From Shinella sp. UYSO24 (GTDB taxonomy: Bacteria; Pseudomonadota; Alphaproteobacteria; Rhizobiales; Rhizobiaceae), in assembly GCA_902167985.1 (NCBI GenBank), contig CABHNZ010000001.1, forward strand, positions 496,001 through 560,000: 64,000 bases of DNA, read 5' to 3'. Below the pieces are notes generated by a model. That model worked only from the letters and a program-made list of their open reading frames with translations, did not search any database and had not been told where the DNA came from. A program made the position numbers and the translations under genes. Positions 9,434-18,894 of this stretch are shown here, piece after piece. The first letter of the stretch is position 1; every line of letters begins with the position of its first letter.

Positions 9434-10231
9434 TCAGTAGGAGGCGGGTCCGGCGGCCGTGTCCGCACGGCCATAGCGCGCAGCAAGCCGGCGCAGGGCT
9501 AAGGCAAACTCCGTCACATCGCCGCCGACGGCGACGAAGGATGCGCCGAGGTCGAGGCATTCGCGGTTCAGCGCTTCATCGAAGGTGAGGATGCCGGCCG
9601 GCTTGCCGGTGGCAACGATTCGCCCGATCGCATCGCGAATCGTGGCGCGGACTTCGGGAGAATCGGTTCGACCGCGAAATCCCATATCGGCCGACAGATC
9701 GGCGGGTCCGATGAACAAGCCGTCGACGCCATCGATCGCGGCGATCGATTCGATGTTGTTCACGGCTTCAACCGATTCGATCTGCACCAGAAGGCAAAGT
9801 TCGGCCTCTGCCGATTCGACATAGTCGGGGATCGCACCGAAGCCGGAGGCGCGGGCGACCATCGCGCCCATGCCGCGCACGCCATTCGGCGGATAGCGCG
9901 TCGCGCTCACCAGCCGGCGCGCCTGTTCGGGCGTATCGACCATGGGAACGAGAAGCGTGCGGGCGCCGAGATCGAGCAGCTGCTTGATCATCCAGGTTTC
10001 GCCGGCAGGCGGGCGAACAACCGGTTCGGCGGAGGAGCCGGACAGCGCCTGCAATTGCTCGCGAATGGTGGAAAGGTCGTTCGGGCCATGCTCGCCATCG
10101 ATGACGAGCCAGTCGAAACCGGCGCGGCCGGCGATTTCGGCGGGGATCGCCCCTGCCATGTTGAGCCAGAGGCCGATCTGCGGTGCGCCCGCAGTGATCG
10201 CCGCCTTGAACCTGTTTGCCGGTACCGGCAT
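9434..10231 (-). CDS. HpcH/HpaI family aldolase (4-hydroxy-2-oxoheptanedioate type)
   Basis: A 265-residue class II metal-dependent aldolase that would cleave a 4-hydroxy-2-oxo acid to pyruvate and an aldehyde. Visible family features are GLWLNMAGAIPAEIAG, DWLVIDGEHGPND, VVRPPAGE, LLVPMVDTPEQAR, LVQIESVEAVNNIE and VDGLFIGPADLSADMG, with the Glu and Asp metal ligands in QIES and GPAD. The start at 10231 (MPVPANRF) is preferred to the ATG 15 bases upstream because GGAGGAG lies directly before it. No neighbouring catabolic genes identify the substrate. HpaI-like, RhmA-like or garL-like activity are all possible. Confidence 0.88.
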   Translation of the reverse strand: MPVPANRFKAAITAGAPQIGLWLNMAGAIPAEIAGRAGFDWLVIDGEHGPNDLSTIREQLQALSGSSAEPVVRPPAGETWMIKQLLDLGARTLLVPMVDTPEQARRLVSATRYPPNGVRGMGAMVARASGFGAIPDYVESAEAELCLLVQIESVEAVNNIESIAAIDGVDGLFIGPADLSADMGFRGRTDSPEVRATIRDAIGRIVATGKPAGILTFDEALNRECLDLGASFVAVGGDVTEFALALRRLAARYGRADTAAGPASY

Positions 10232-10310
10232 TCGTACTCCTCCCATTTCGTCTTCATTCGATAGCGCGGCCCTTTCTCCCGAAGGCCCGGCGCTTTTTTT
10301 CGAGATCCCG

Positions 10311-11549
10311 TCAGGCGAGGAGCTGCTTTAAGTCGGCCGCCGGATCGGCGATGATCGCCTTGTCGGCGGAAAGGCCGTTGTCGAGCAGCTTCTTGGCCGT
10401 GACATAGGCCTTTGCGTCATTGATCGCATCGACGGCGATCAGACGTCCCTCGGCATAGTACCAGATCGAGACACTGCCTTCGCGGGTGCCTGGGCGCACC
10501 AAAGTCTCGTCATAACCGAGATTGAAGCCGGCAATCTGCAGCTTCACGTCATACTGGTCGGACCAGAACCACGGCTTGGCATCATAAGGCGCCGTCTCAC
10601 CGTCCGGGCCGGCGGCGAGCGTCGCGGCAATCGATTCGGCCTGGTCGACGGCATTCTGTACCGATTCGAGGCGGATGTTGCGGCCGCGCCAGGGCAGCAT
10701 GGCGCAATCGCCGGCGGCAAAGATCGACGGATCGGAGGTGCGGGCAAACTCATCGACCAGCACGCCATTGCCGACATTGAGGCCGCAATCCTGGGCCAGC
10801 CGGTCGTTCGGCGTGACGCCGATGCCGACGATGACGAAATCGACGTCGATCACCGAGCCGTCGGAGAGTTCGGCGCCGGACACATGGCCGTCGGTGCCGA
10901 TCAGTCGCGTCAGGCCGGTCTTTCGCGGATGACGGCGCCGTGCTTCTCATGGATGGCGCGCATGACATCGGCTGTCTCCTTGGCGGCGACGCGCTGGAGA
11001 ATACGGTCGGCCATTTCGATGAGCGTGACTTCAAGGCCGAGATTGCGGGCAACGGCTGCCGCCTCGAGGCCGATATAGCCGCCACCGATAATCAAGAGGC
11101 GACGGCCCGGCCGCATTTCGCCGGCCAGAAGATCGGCGTCGCGCTTGTCGCGCACCGTATAGACACCGGCGAGATCGCCGCCGATCGCGGCGGGCAGCGT
11201 GCGCGGCGTCGAGCCTGTGGCGATGACCAGCGTTTCATAATCGAGCGTCGAGCGTCCTGCATGCGGACGGTCTTCTTCTCGCGGTCGATTTCCTCGACGA
11301 GGTCGCGAGCTTCAGCTCGACGCCATGTTCGCCATACCAGTCGTCGGTGCGGAAGGTCAGGCGCTCGAAGCTCATTTCGCCGAGCAGGTATTTCTTCGAG
11401 AGCGGCGGCCGCTGATAGGGGGCGACATCTTCCGAGCCGATCAGCGTGATCGGCCGCTCGTCCTTCAATGCCCGAAGCTTCGCCGCGAGTGCGAATGCCG
11501 CCTGCCCCGCACCGATGACCACCAACCTGCCTGCCACGTCCTGCTCCAT
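10311..11549 (-). CDS. FAD/NAD-dependent ferredoxin reductase (frame broken three times)
   Basis: Restored length is about 413 residues. It is a pyridine nucleotide-disulfide-fold flavoprotein of the rhodocoxin/putidaredoxin reductase group, which passes electrons from NAD(P)H to a 2Fe-2S ferredoxin. The sequence shows an FAD-binding N-terminus (LVVIGAGQAAFALA), PPLSKKYLLG, an NAD-binding core (RRLLIIGGGYIGLEAA) and the second FAD motif SIFAAGDCAM. A reductase C-terminal domain (WFWSDQYDVKLQIAG) follows. Breaks lie near 11310, 11257 and 10917, each restored by one base. The start is uncertain. MEQDVAGRL at 11549 is in frame, but a better ribosome binding site (AGAGG) precedes an out-of-frame ATG at 11592. 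No ferredoxin or P450 is adjacent. Confidence 0.85.
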
Positions 11550-11817
11550 TGCTGATGCCGCCTGAAACGTCCTGCGTTTCGACGGCCGCCATCGGCTTAT
11601 CCTCTTGCGAACCGCCATCCGACCCTGATGCGAGGAGTAGACCCGGCGTTCCGGGCGGTCAACGGCCACTGATGCTACACTTGCCATGACCAACCCCGCG
11701 CCCGGCGCTCGCAGGGCGACGAAAATGCGCAGATCAGCGGCATTTTAGTGATGGCTTTCACGCGAAATCAGCGGCTTTGCAGCAAAATGCTACATGAGGA
11801 TGCAGGGAGGAGACCAC

Positions 11818-12215
11818 ATGCTCATGATTGACGAAGACAGGATCATCACCACCGGCGCAGAGGCCGGTCGCGATCATCATCAGGTCCATCACCGTCTGGA
11901 CCCAGCGGAGATTGCCTTCGAAAGCTTCCCGCTGGAGCGGCCGGGACGGATCGTTCTCATCGGCCATCACCTGACCACGACGAGTTCGGTGCGCTGCCTG
12001 ATCCGCTCGATCTCGCTTGCGGGCGCGAGCTGGAAGTCGCGCCATCGGTACCGGTGCCGGCGAATTTCTTTCTGGAGATCCTCGGCATCCGCGACGAGAT
12101 CGGCTGCACGGTGATGCGGCGCGATGGCGAACGGGTGAAGATCGGCTTCAACATGCTGCTCGACGAAGAGTTCATGCATCACGTCATCCGGCTCGGCTTC
12201 GAGGTCAGCCAGTAG
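11818..12215 (+). CDS. PilZ-domain protein (one frame break)
   Basis: Restored length is about 132 residues. PilZ domains bind cyclic di-GMP. The pattern here is VRCLIRSISLAGASLEV, matching the family D/N-x-S-x-x-G region (here SISLAG), followed by PANFFLEI and VMRRDGERVKIGF. The upstream Arg-rich switch is weak (ERPGR), so binding is not certain. The ATG at 11818 has GGGAGG 7 bases before it. The frame breaks near 12031, and adding one C (GAGCTGG to GAGCCTGG) joins SLAGAS to LEVAPSVP. After the break, third codon positions are mostly G/C, as in real genes here. It is monocistronic and divergent from the reductase. Confidence 0.65.
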
Positions 12216-12580
12216 AGATACGGGCCGGATTTCGGCATTTCACCGCCGCTGGGCCACCGGACGAGCGGATCTGAAAAGCTCTGCCGCCTCGCGCGCGCAC
12301 GCGTGCTATGTAATATACCAGCTGATATCTCAGGGTTTGGTACCGGGTGGCCACTAGGGTTGCCACTGGGGCTGGGCGTGAACGCATGGCGGGGTTCGAT
12401 CGGAGGTGCGGGTTCGCAGCAGAGCCGTTTGGCGCCGGACCGCGGCCGAGGAGTTTCCTGCAACGGCAATCTCCGGATCGTGCCGATGCGATGGCGCAGG
12501 CCTGCCTTGCAGCGAAAGGCTTGCGCGGCGGCGATTCGCTCTTATTGTGTGCCGACTTTTAAAAATCGGACATATTTCCA
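12216..12580. other. Gap of 365 bases before the HisC-like gene
   Basis: No gene supported. It contains an A/T-rich patch around 12305-12330, a plausible promoter location for the aminotransferase. I see no clear ribosome binding site before 12581. Confidence 0.5.
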
Positions 12581-13713
12581 ATGCCAGCCTTCCAGCGCTT
12601 CACTCCGCTCGTCAGTGCCCTTCCCTCCACCGTTCCCTTCGTCGGCCCCGAGGCCATCGAGCGCAATCGCCATCTCACCGTCAGGGCGCGGATCGGCGCC
12701 AATGAGAACGGATTTGGTCCGGCGCCTTCCGTCATCGCGGCCATGAGCGTTGCGGGTGCCGAAAGCTGGAAATACGCGGATCCGGAGAATTTCGACCTGA
12801 AGCAGGCGCTGGCTGCCCATCTCGGCTGTCAGCCGGCCAATCTGGCGATCGGCGAAGGTATCGACAGCCTGCTCGGCCAGATCGTGCGCCTTGTGATCGA
12901 TCCGGCCGCCCATACGGGTGCCGGCACCGGCATGCCGGTCGTCACCTCGCTCGGCGCCTATCCGACCTTCAACTTCCATGTCGCCGGTTATGGCGGGCGT
13001 CTTGTGACGGTGCCTTATGTCGATGACCGGGAAGACCTGAACGGGCTTCTCGATGCGGTGAAGCGGGAAAACCCGCCGCTCGTCTATTTCGCCAATCCCG
13101 ACAATCCGATGGGCAGCTGGTGGGATGCCGACAGCATCATCGCGTTTGCGAAAGCCTTGCCGGAAACCACGCTGATGGTGCTGGACGAGGCCTATTGCGA
13201 AACCGGCCCTGCCGGCGCCATGCCCTCGATCGCCTCGCTGATCGACCTGCCGAACATCATCCGCACCCGTACCTTCTCCAAGGCCTATGGTCTTGCGGGC
13301 GCACGCATCGGCTATGCCATCACCACGCCGGACACCGCGCAGGCCTTCGACAAGGTGCGCAACCATTTCGGCATGAACCGGGCGGCGTTGCCGGCGCGGT
13401 CGCCGCGCTCAAGGATCAGGCCTATCTCGAAGAGGTGGTCGGCCGCATCAAGGCATCGCGCGAGCGGATCGGTGCGATCGCGGCCCAGAACGGCTTTGCC
13501 GCCCTGCCCTCGGCCACCAATTTCGTCGCGATCGACTGCGGCCGCGACGGCGCCTTTGCCAAGTCGATCGTCGACGGTCTGATGGAACATGGCGTCTTCA
13601 TCCGCATGCCGGGCGTTGCACCGCTCAACCGCTGCATTCGCGTCAGCACCGGGCCGGAAGCCGATATGGCGCTTCTCGACGAGGCTCTGCCGAAGGTTCT
13701 GAAGGGGCTCTGA
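12581..13713 (+). CDS. PLP aminotransferase, HisC-like (one frame break)
   Basis: Restored length is about 377 residues. It is a class I/II fold enzyme close to histidinol-phosphate aminotransferase. Markers are ARIGANENGFGPAP near the start, YFANPDNPMGSWW (PLP ring contact), LDEAYCETG (Asp to pyridine N), RTFSKAYGLAGARIGYA (the Lys that forms the Schiff base) and IRVSTGPEADM near the end. The frame breaks near 13384, and adding one C (GGGCGG to GGGCCGG) restores MNRAGVAGAVAAL. It is probably not the housekeeping HisC, since no his genes are near, so the amino donor and acceptor stay open. A terminator follows. Confidence 0.87.
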
Positions 13714-13750
13714 AGGGGCTCTGCGGCCGCCTACCTTTCGGCATGACAGC

Positions 13751-13790
13751 AAAAGGGCGCGCCGGCCTTGTTCCTGCCGGTCGCGCCCTT
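13751..13790 (+). terminator. Terminator after the HisC-like gene
   Basis: Inverted repeat AAGGGCGCG-CCGGC with GCCGG-CGCGCCCTT (one unpaired base) around a 9-base loop. It lies about 40 bases after the stop. Confidence 0.7.
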
Positions 13791-14025
13791 CATTCATTCA
13801 GCTTTTTCCAGTCTGCCGATCCGGGCCGGCCGGTCTTCTGCCGGCTCGCCTTCCTTCCCGTTCGGTGATCAGCCGTTTCGGGCTTTGTCTTTTTATCTGC
13901 TCAGTCTTTTTATCGTTGAGCGGCCTTTCGAGGCCGTCGTCTTTTGGCCGCCCCTCCGGTTCGCTTCCGCGGGGCCGTTTGAATGTCGTCGTCCGCACAC
14001 AAGGTGCGAGATCGGTGTTCGGAGA

Positions 14026-14313
14026 TCAGTGAACCGTCATCCAGTCGCGGGCGGCACGGAGCGCTTCGGCGAGCTGCATCTTGGTCATCTGGTGGGACAG
14101 ATCGGCACGCAGTTCGGCGGCACGGTCGGAGCCCCTGATGGCGGCAATGTTGAGCCACTTGTGGGCGGCGACCAGATCGATGTCGCAACCTCTGCCGGTC
14201 GCATACATCAGGCCCATGTCGCAGAAGGCCTCGGCGCGGGCTTCCCCACCGGAAGAAGCTCCCGTCGTGGACATCGTCGCCGGTTCGGAAATGCTCATGT
14301 CAAAGCGTGCCAT
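14026..14313 (-). CDS. Small Sel1-repeat protein
   Basis: A 95-residue protein with one clear Sel1-like repeat (AEAFCDMGLMYATGRGCD-x-D-x-x-AAHKWLNIAA) and a C-terminal helix. Sel1 repeats are 36-38 residue helical hairpins used for protein contacts. AGGGA precedes the ATG. Short single-Sel1 proteins of this shape occur in rhizobia and have no assigned role that I know of. It is transcribed alone. Confidence 0.75.
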   Translation of the reverse strand: MARFDMSISEPATMSTTGASSGGEARAEAFCDMGLMYATGRGCDIDLVAAHKWLNIAAIRGSDRAAELRADLSHQMTKMQLAEALRAARDWMTVH

Positions 14314-14846
14314 CGGTTTGATCCCTGTCTTTTTATCGCATGTCGTTGTCGCAAAACCGCTGCGCAGTTTTTGCGCGACATGCGCTGCCTGTTTTATTCT
14401 CGTCTGCCCTGTTTTCCGGTTCCGGGCTGCCGTCTTATGCGGCTTGAACTCCGGTCCGGGCGGCGGGTTTGCCCCGCTCGTTTGATGAGCCCACTATGCC
14501 AGCGAGATCGCAAAAAGCGCCTAAAAAGCATGATTAATTCGATGAAAACAAAGTACAAATGCTTGGTAAAATTGGGTTTTTGTTAAACATCGGAAGCCCT
14601 GCAAATTAAGGATTTCGGACGTTCATTAACCTTCCATCAATCTCTCCAATTTTACCCTTTGTTCACCGTGATTTCGGCTCCCAGTTTTAAACCCGGTTTT
14701 AAACCCGGCAAAGATCCGTTGGTGCCGGCGCGATTTTCGCACCGCCGAGGCTCCTCAAATCCGATTTACCTTTACGTCTTGGTCAGATAAATCTTGCGGC
14801 AGGCATCCACACAGCAGGGATGCGCCGAACCGGGAGGAGAATTCAG
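14314..14846. other. A/T-rich gap of 530 bases between divergent genes
   Basis: This stretch is markedly A/T-richer than its surroundings (14510-14700) and lies between divergent genes, so it should carry promoters for both. A 12-base direct repeat (GTTTTAAACCCG) occurs twice in a row at 14693-14716. No gene is supported. Confidence 0.5.
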
Positions 14847-15227
14847 ATGATTTCGATGAAAGACGCGCGCAGGTCTGTTCCGATGGCAGGCGCAATCCTG
14901 GGCATGATCCTCGGCACGGTTCTGGCAGGCTCCCTGCCCGCGCGCGCTGCCGAACCGATCGAGGGCAACTGGAAGACCGAGAGCGGCGAGACGGCGCAGA
15001 TCGGCAAATGCGGCACGGCCTATTGCGTGACGCTGAAGACCGGCAAATATGCCGGCAAGAAGATCGGGACGCTTTCGGGTACCGGCGCCGACTATTCCGG
15101 CGAGATCACCGATCCGGCCAATGACAAGACCTATAGCGGTTCGGCCGCCGTGACCGGCAGCGCGATGAAGCTGAAAGGCTGCGTGCTGAAGGTTCTGTGC
15201 AAATCGCAGACGTGGTCGCGGCTGTGA
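14847..15227 (+). CDS. DUF2147-family secreted protein
   Basis: A 126-residue protein of the DUF2147 family with a signal peptide (hydrophobic AGAILGMILGTVLAG, cleavage at ARA before AEPIEGNW). The mature part starts with the family EGNWKTESGETAQI, then GKCGTAYCVTLKTG, and ends with KGCVLKVLCKSQTW. The four Cys suggest two disulfides in the periplasm. The start at 14847 is set by GGGAGGAG 6 bases upstream. Function is unknown. Confidence 0.85.
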   Translation: MISMKDARRSVPMAGAILGMILGTVLAGSLPARAAEPIEGNWKTESGETAQIGKCGTAYCVTLKTGKYAGKKIGTLSGTGADYSGEITDPANDKTYSGSAAVTGSAMKLKGCVLKVLCKSQTWSRL

Positions 15228-15369
15228 ACCGCCACGAGACTGACCGAGATCGGCCACGCTGCCACCATGGCGCGGCCCGTTTTGCGCCATGAACGGCAGG
15301 TGAACCGGACGCTCAAAGCCCGTTCAGGCGGCCGGTGGCAGATTGTCGGCATCACCCTTGGAGGGACAG

Positions 15370-15525
15370 ATGCCGGTCATCGCCAGACGCTTCACGATCA
15401 TGACGCTCATTCTCGTCAATTTCGCCATCGCCTTCTCGGCTCTTGCCATGCGTGAGGAACGCGTTGCCTTTCGTGGCATAAGCTGCGTCGCGGAGAATGG
15501 ACAGGCCTGCCTTGGCCGGGCCTGA
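15370..15525 (+). CDS. 51-residue membrane-anchored small protein
   Basis: Not a family I recognise. MPVIARRFTIMTLILVNFAIAF forms an N-terminal basic patch and one hydrophobic helix, then a short tail with two Cys (GISCV and GQACLG). GGAGGGACAG sits directly before the ATG, and codon choice is like neighbouring genes, so I take it as real. It is either a single-pass inner membrane peptide or a short secreted peptide. It lies between the DUF2147 gene and amn on the same strand. Confidence 0.6.
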   Translation: MPVIARRFTIMTLILVNFAIAFSALAMREERVAFRGISCVAENGQACLGRA

Positions 15526-15609
15526 GCGGTCTCAGCGCGCGGTATAACCGACGTCTGGAAGGCCTGTCGCTTTCTTTTGCTTGTCGCAAAGTTCCCGCTA
15601 TAATAGCAC

Positions 15610-17110
15610 ATGAACACACGAATCGCTTCGCTTTCGCCCATTCCGTTCATCAGCCCAAAACTCGCCGAACCGCGCGTATTCGACGATGCCGTCGAAGCGG
15701 TGGATGCGCTGATCGCGCTTTACGAGCGCAATACGGGCTTTCTCATCGATGCTTTCGGCGCGCTCGCCAAGGGCGCGCCGGTCGCCGGCAAATACCGGGC
15801 CTTCTATCCGCAGGTGGCAATCGAGACCACCTCGTTCGGCCATACGGATTCGCGTCTCTCCTACGGCCATGTGACCGCGCCCGGCGTCTATACGACGACG
15901 ATTACCCGCCCCAAACTGTTCAGGCGCTACCTCATCGATCAGTTGGCGCTTCTGATGCAGAACCACGGCGTGCCGGTAACCGTATCGGAATCGTCAACGC
16001 CGATCCCACTGCATTTCGCCTTCGGCGAAGGCACGCATGTGGAAGCCTCGGTCAGCAACGCGCTTCTCGACATTCCGATGCGCGATCTTTTCGATACGCC
16101 GGATCTCAACAATACAGACGACCTGATCGCCAATGGCGAATATGAGGCCCTGCCGGGCGAGCCGGCACCGCTTGCGCCTTTTACCGCCCAGCGCATCGAT
16201 TATTCGCTGGCACGGCTCAGCCATTATACGGCGACCGGCGCCGAGCATTTCCAGAATTTCGTGCTCTTCACCAACTACCAGTTCTATATCGACGAGTTCG
16301 CCTCCTGGGCGCGCGGGCTGATGGCGAAGGGCGGCGAAGGCTATACGGCATTCGTCGAGCCGGGCAATATCGTCACTCATGCCGGATGCGAGAAGCCGGA
16401 GACGGCGGGCACCGTGCGGATGCCGCAGATGCCGGCCTATCACCTGAAGAAGGACGATCACTGCGGGATCACGCTCGTCAATATCGGCGTCGGCCCTTCC
16501 AACGCCAAAACGATCACCGACCATATCGCCGTGCTTCGCCCGCATGCATGGCTGATGGTCGGCCATTGCGCCGGACTTCGCAACAGCCAGCGGCTCGGCG
16601 ACTATGTGCTTGCCCATGCCTATGTGCGCGAGGACCATGTGCTCGACGACGACCTGCCCGTCTGGGTGCCGATCCCGGCGCTTGCCGAAGTGCAGCAGGC
16701 GCTGGAAAGCGCGTCGAGGAAGTCACCGGCTATGAAGGCTTCGAATTGAAGCGGATCATGCGGACCGGCACGGTCGCGACGATCGACAACCGCAACTGGG
16801 AACTGCGCGACCAGCGCGGCCCGGTGAAGAGGCTCTCGCAGTCGCGGGCGATTGCGCTCGACATGGAATCGGCAACGATCGCCGCCAACGGTTTCCGCTT
16901 CCGGGTTCCCTACGGCACGCTGCTCTGCGTTTCCGACCGGCCGCTGCATGGCGAACTGAAACTGCCGGGAATGGCGACCGCCTTCTACAGGACACAGGTC
17001 AGCCAGCATCTGCAGATCGCATCCGCGCCGTGCAGAAACTCGCCGCCATGCCGACGGAAACGCTGCATTCGAGAAAGCTCAGGAGCTTTTACGAGACGGC
17101 GTTCCAGTAA
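15610..17110 (+). CDS. amn: AMP nucleosidase (two frame breaks)
   Basis: Restored length is about 500 residues, close to the usual length. It hydrolyses AMP to adenine and ribose 5-phosphate in the cytoplasm. It has the Amn N-terminal domain (AGKYRAFYPQVAIETTSFGHTDSR, with SRLSYGHV) and a phosphorylase-fold C-terminal domain (TLVNIGVGPSNAKTITDHIA, WLMVGHCAGLRNSQRLGDYVLA, ALDMESATIAANGFRFRVPYG with the family Glu in DMES). Breaks lie near 16711 and 17024, and each is repaired by one C in GC, giving AVEEVTGYEGF and AIRAVQKLAAM. It ends 20 bases before the VapB promoter region. Confidence 0.92.
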
Positions 17111-17112
17111 GA

Positions 17113-17141
17113 TTGTGAGCATCGCAGGATTGGTGTATGGT
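17113..17141 (+). promoter_or_regulatory. Candidate vapBC promoter
   Basis: TTGTGA and TATGGT are separated by 17 bases. The -10-like word lies at the left arm of the inverted repeat 17129-17162, so a bound repressor would block it. The start codon is about 37 bases further on. Confidence 0.55.
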
Positions 17142-17162
17142 TTGCGAAATCCACACACCAAT
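17129..17162. promoter_or_regulatory. Inverted-repeat operator of vapBC
   Basis: ATTGGTGT and ACACCAAT, perfect 8-bp arms separated by 18 bases, directly before the antitoxin ribosome binding site. VapB/VapC complexes are known to repress their own operons at such repeats; binding here is inferred. Confidence 0.6.
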
Positions 17163-17178
17163 CTCCTCGGAGGCTGCG

Positions 17179-17409
17179 ATGCGTACGAATATCGATCTTG
17201 ATGACGATCTGATCGCCGAGGCGATGGCGCTTGGCGGGCTTACGACCAAGAAGGCAGCTGTAGACGAGGCCCTGCGCGAATTCGTCAGGGTCCGGAGACA
17301 GTTGCGCGCGATCGACAATCTCGAAGGTATCGGCTGGGGTGCCGATCTTGGCGAGATGCGCGATCAATCCGCCCGCCATGCCAATTGGGGCTTCAGGGAA
17401 GGAGAATGA
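17179..17409 (+). CDS. vapB: VapB-family antitoxin
   Basis: A 76-residue antitoxin starting MRTNIDLDDDLIAEAMALGG, a ribbon-helix-helix opening as in the VapB/DUF2191 group. It continues with TTKKAAVDEALREFVR and a C-terminal tail that should wrap the toxin. The start is fixed by GGAGGCTGCG directly before the ATG. The stop overlaps the toxin start in ATGA, so the two are translationally coupled. Confidence 0.9.
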   Translation: MRTNIDLDDDLIAEAMALGGLTTKKAAVDEALREFVRVRRQLRAIDNLEGIGWGADLGEMRDQSARHANWGFREGE

Positions 17410-17795
17410 TCGTCGCGGACAGTTCGGTCTGGATTGCTCTGTTTCGCAAGGACGATATCGAGGTGGCGCATACGCTGCGATCGCTCATTCCGCCCGGCAG
17501 GATTCTGCTTGGCGATATCATCGTGCTGGAAATCCTTCAGGGCGCGCGCGATCATCAGCATGCGCAGCGGATCGAGCACAATCTGCGCGAATTCCCGATG
17601 GTTTCGATGCTCTCGCCGGCGCTCGCCATCAAGGCAGCGTCGAATTACCGGGTGTTACGGCAAAGGGGCGTCACCGTCAGAAAGACGGTCGACATGATCA
17701 TCGGCACCTATTGCAACGAGCATGGCCATCAATTGCTGCAGCGGGACAAGGATTTTCTGCCGATGGCGGAGCATCTGGGGCTTGAACTGGCCTGA
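17406..17795 (+). CDS. vapC: VapC-family PIN-domain toxin
   Basis: A 129-residue PIN ribonuclease. The acidic metal-binding residues are visible in order: MIVADSSVWI (Asp5), IIVLEILQG (Glu), VRKTVDMIIGTYC (Asp) and QRDKDF (Asp). VapC toxins cut specific RNAs (tRNA or rRNA) when freed from VapB. The start at 17406 sits within the last codons of vapB, after GGAAGGAGA. Frame and active site are intact, so the toxin should be functional. It converges on the membrane gene downstream. Confidence 0.92.
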   Translation: MIVADSSVWIALFRKDDIEVAHTLRSLIPPGRILLGDIIVLEILQGARDHQHAQRIEHNLREFPMVSMLSPALAIKAASNYRVLRQRGVTVRKTVDMIIGTYCNEHGHQLLQRDKDFLPMAEHLGLELA

Positions 17796-17814
17796 GCCGC
17801 TCTCAGCCTCCACC

Positions 17815-18775
17815 TCACACCCCACCCTTCCCCTTCACCGCCAGAAGCGACAGGGCTGTGCCGATCAGCGAGGAGATGATCACCAGCAAGTGCGTGTTGA
17901 CGGCCGCCCGGCCGAGCTCGGAGAGGGCCGGTTCGCCGGTGGCCGCGCCGAAGGCGAGCGCGCTGCCGTGATGCCGGCCGGATAGGTGCCGACACCGCCC
18001 GGCGCATGGATCGGCAGGACGGAGGAAAGCTCGCCGCCGAGCTGCCGCCGAAGCTTGCGGCAATCGAGAGATCGCCGAGAAGGCCTAAGACCCAGGCGAG
18101 AACCGCCACCTTGGTGAACCAGTTGACGAGCGTCGCACCCCAGGCACGCGCAAAGGCGCCGGCATCGGCCGGAAGGCCAAGCTCCACCTCGTCCATCAGT
18201 TTCGTCAGCTTGCCCGGCAGGGCCTTGCGGGCAAGGCGGATGGCCGAGCGGCGGGTGGCAAAGGCAATGGCCGGTGCAACCAGAAAGACCAGCCACAGAG
18301 CCCAGGCCCAGAGATGGCCGTGCTGCAGGGCAAGGCCGGTGCCGGCCGCCGCCAGAAGCGCGTGCAGGTCGAAGAGCCGCATGACGAAGAGCGCCGCGGT
18401 GGTGCGCGCCAGCGGCAGGTCGAATTCGCGCTTCATTAACAGTGGAAAACTCGCCTCGCCGGTGCGGAAGGGCAGCATGATGTTGAGAAGATTATGGACC
18501 TGGACGAGCCGCAGCAGCACGCCGAAACGGCCGCCGGTCTCTTTCGGGAAATAATCGTAGATCCGCCAGGTACGCAGCACATAGGTCAACAGAAGCAGGG
18601 CTATGGCAAGCGCCGCCGTGCCCCAGCCCGCGCCATCCCACAAGGTGAATATGCTCTGCCAACCCCATATCCACTGGATGAAGAGCGCGTAGACGACGAC
18701 GATGCCGATCGTCAGCAGGGTCATAGCGTGGCGGATAAGCCACATGGGGCGGCTGGCAACCGGACTGTTCTTCAT
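17815..18775 (-). CDS. Multi-pass membrane protein, LPG_synthase_TM/flippase-like (two frame breaks)
   Basis: Restored length is about 320 residues with roughly eight hydrophobic segments. It matches the PF03706 (lysylphosphatidylglycerol synthase TM / UPF0104) pattern: YVLRTWRIYDYFP, LPFRTGEASFPLLMKREF, FVMRLFDLHALL and SVLPIHAPGGVGTYPAGI. The family includes proteins linked to lipid transfer or flipping. Breaks lie near 18042 (one C in GGCGGCAGC) and 17968 (one C in ATCACGG). The start at 18775 (MKNSPVAS) is chosen because longer frames would run into the divergent rgtE gene. It has no soluble aminoacyl-transferase domain, so it is not a full MprF. Its position beside rgtE suggests a role in moving the lipid-linked sugar. 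Confidence 0.75.
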
Positions 18776-18894
18776 ATAGTAGGAGCCCCAATGCGAAGGT
18801 TTCGGGTTGGCCGCCACATCGGCGCGTCCTCTACGCCTCATGCGCGCCCCGGGGGCGCCGTGCCTGGCAAGCCCGACGTTAGGAGAAACATCAG

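Noticed and set aside
11549..11592. ATG at 11592 as start of the ferredoxin reductase
   Set aside because: It has a better ribosome binding site but is out of frame with the FAD motif, and joining it would need an added rather than a lost base, unlike every other break here. It is kept only as an alternative.
17815..18775. Calling the membrane protein a full MprF lysyl-phosphatidylglycerol synthase
   Set aside because: The C-terminal soluble transferase domain is missing; only the membrane part is present.
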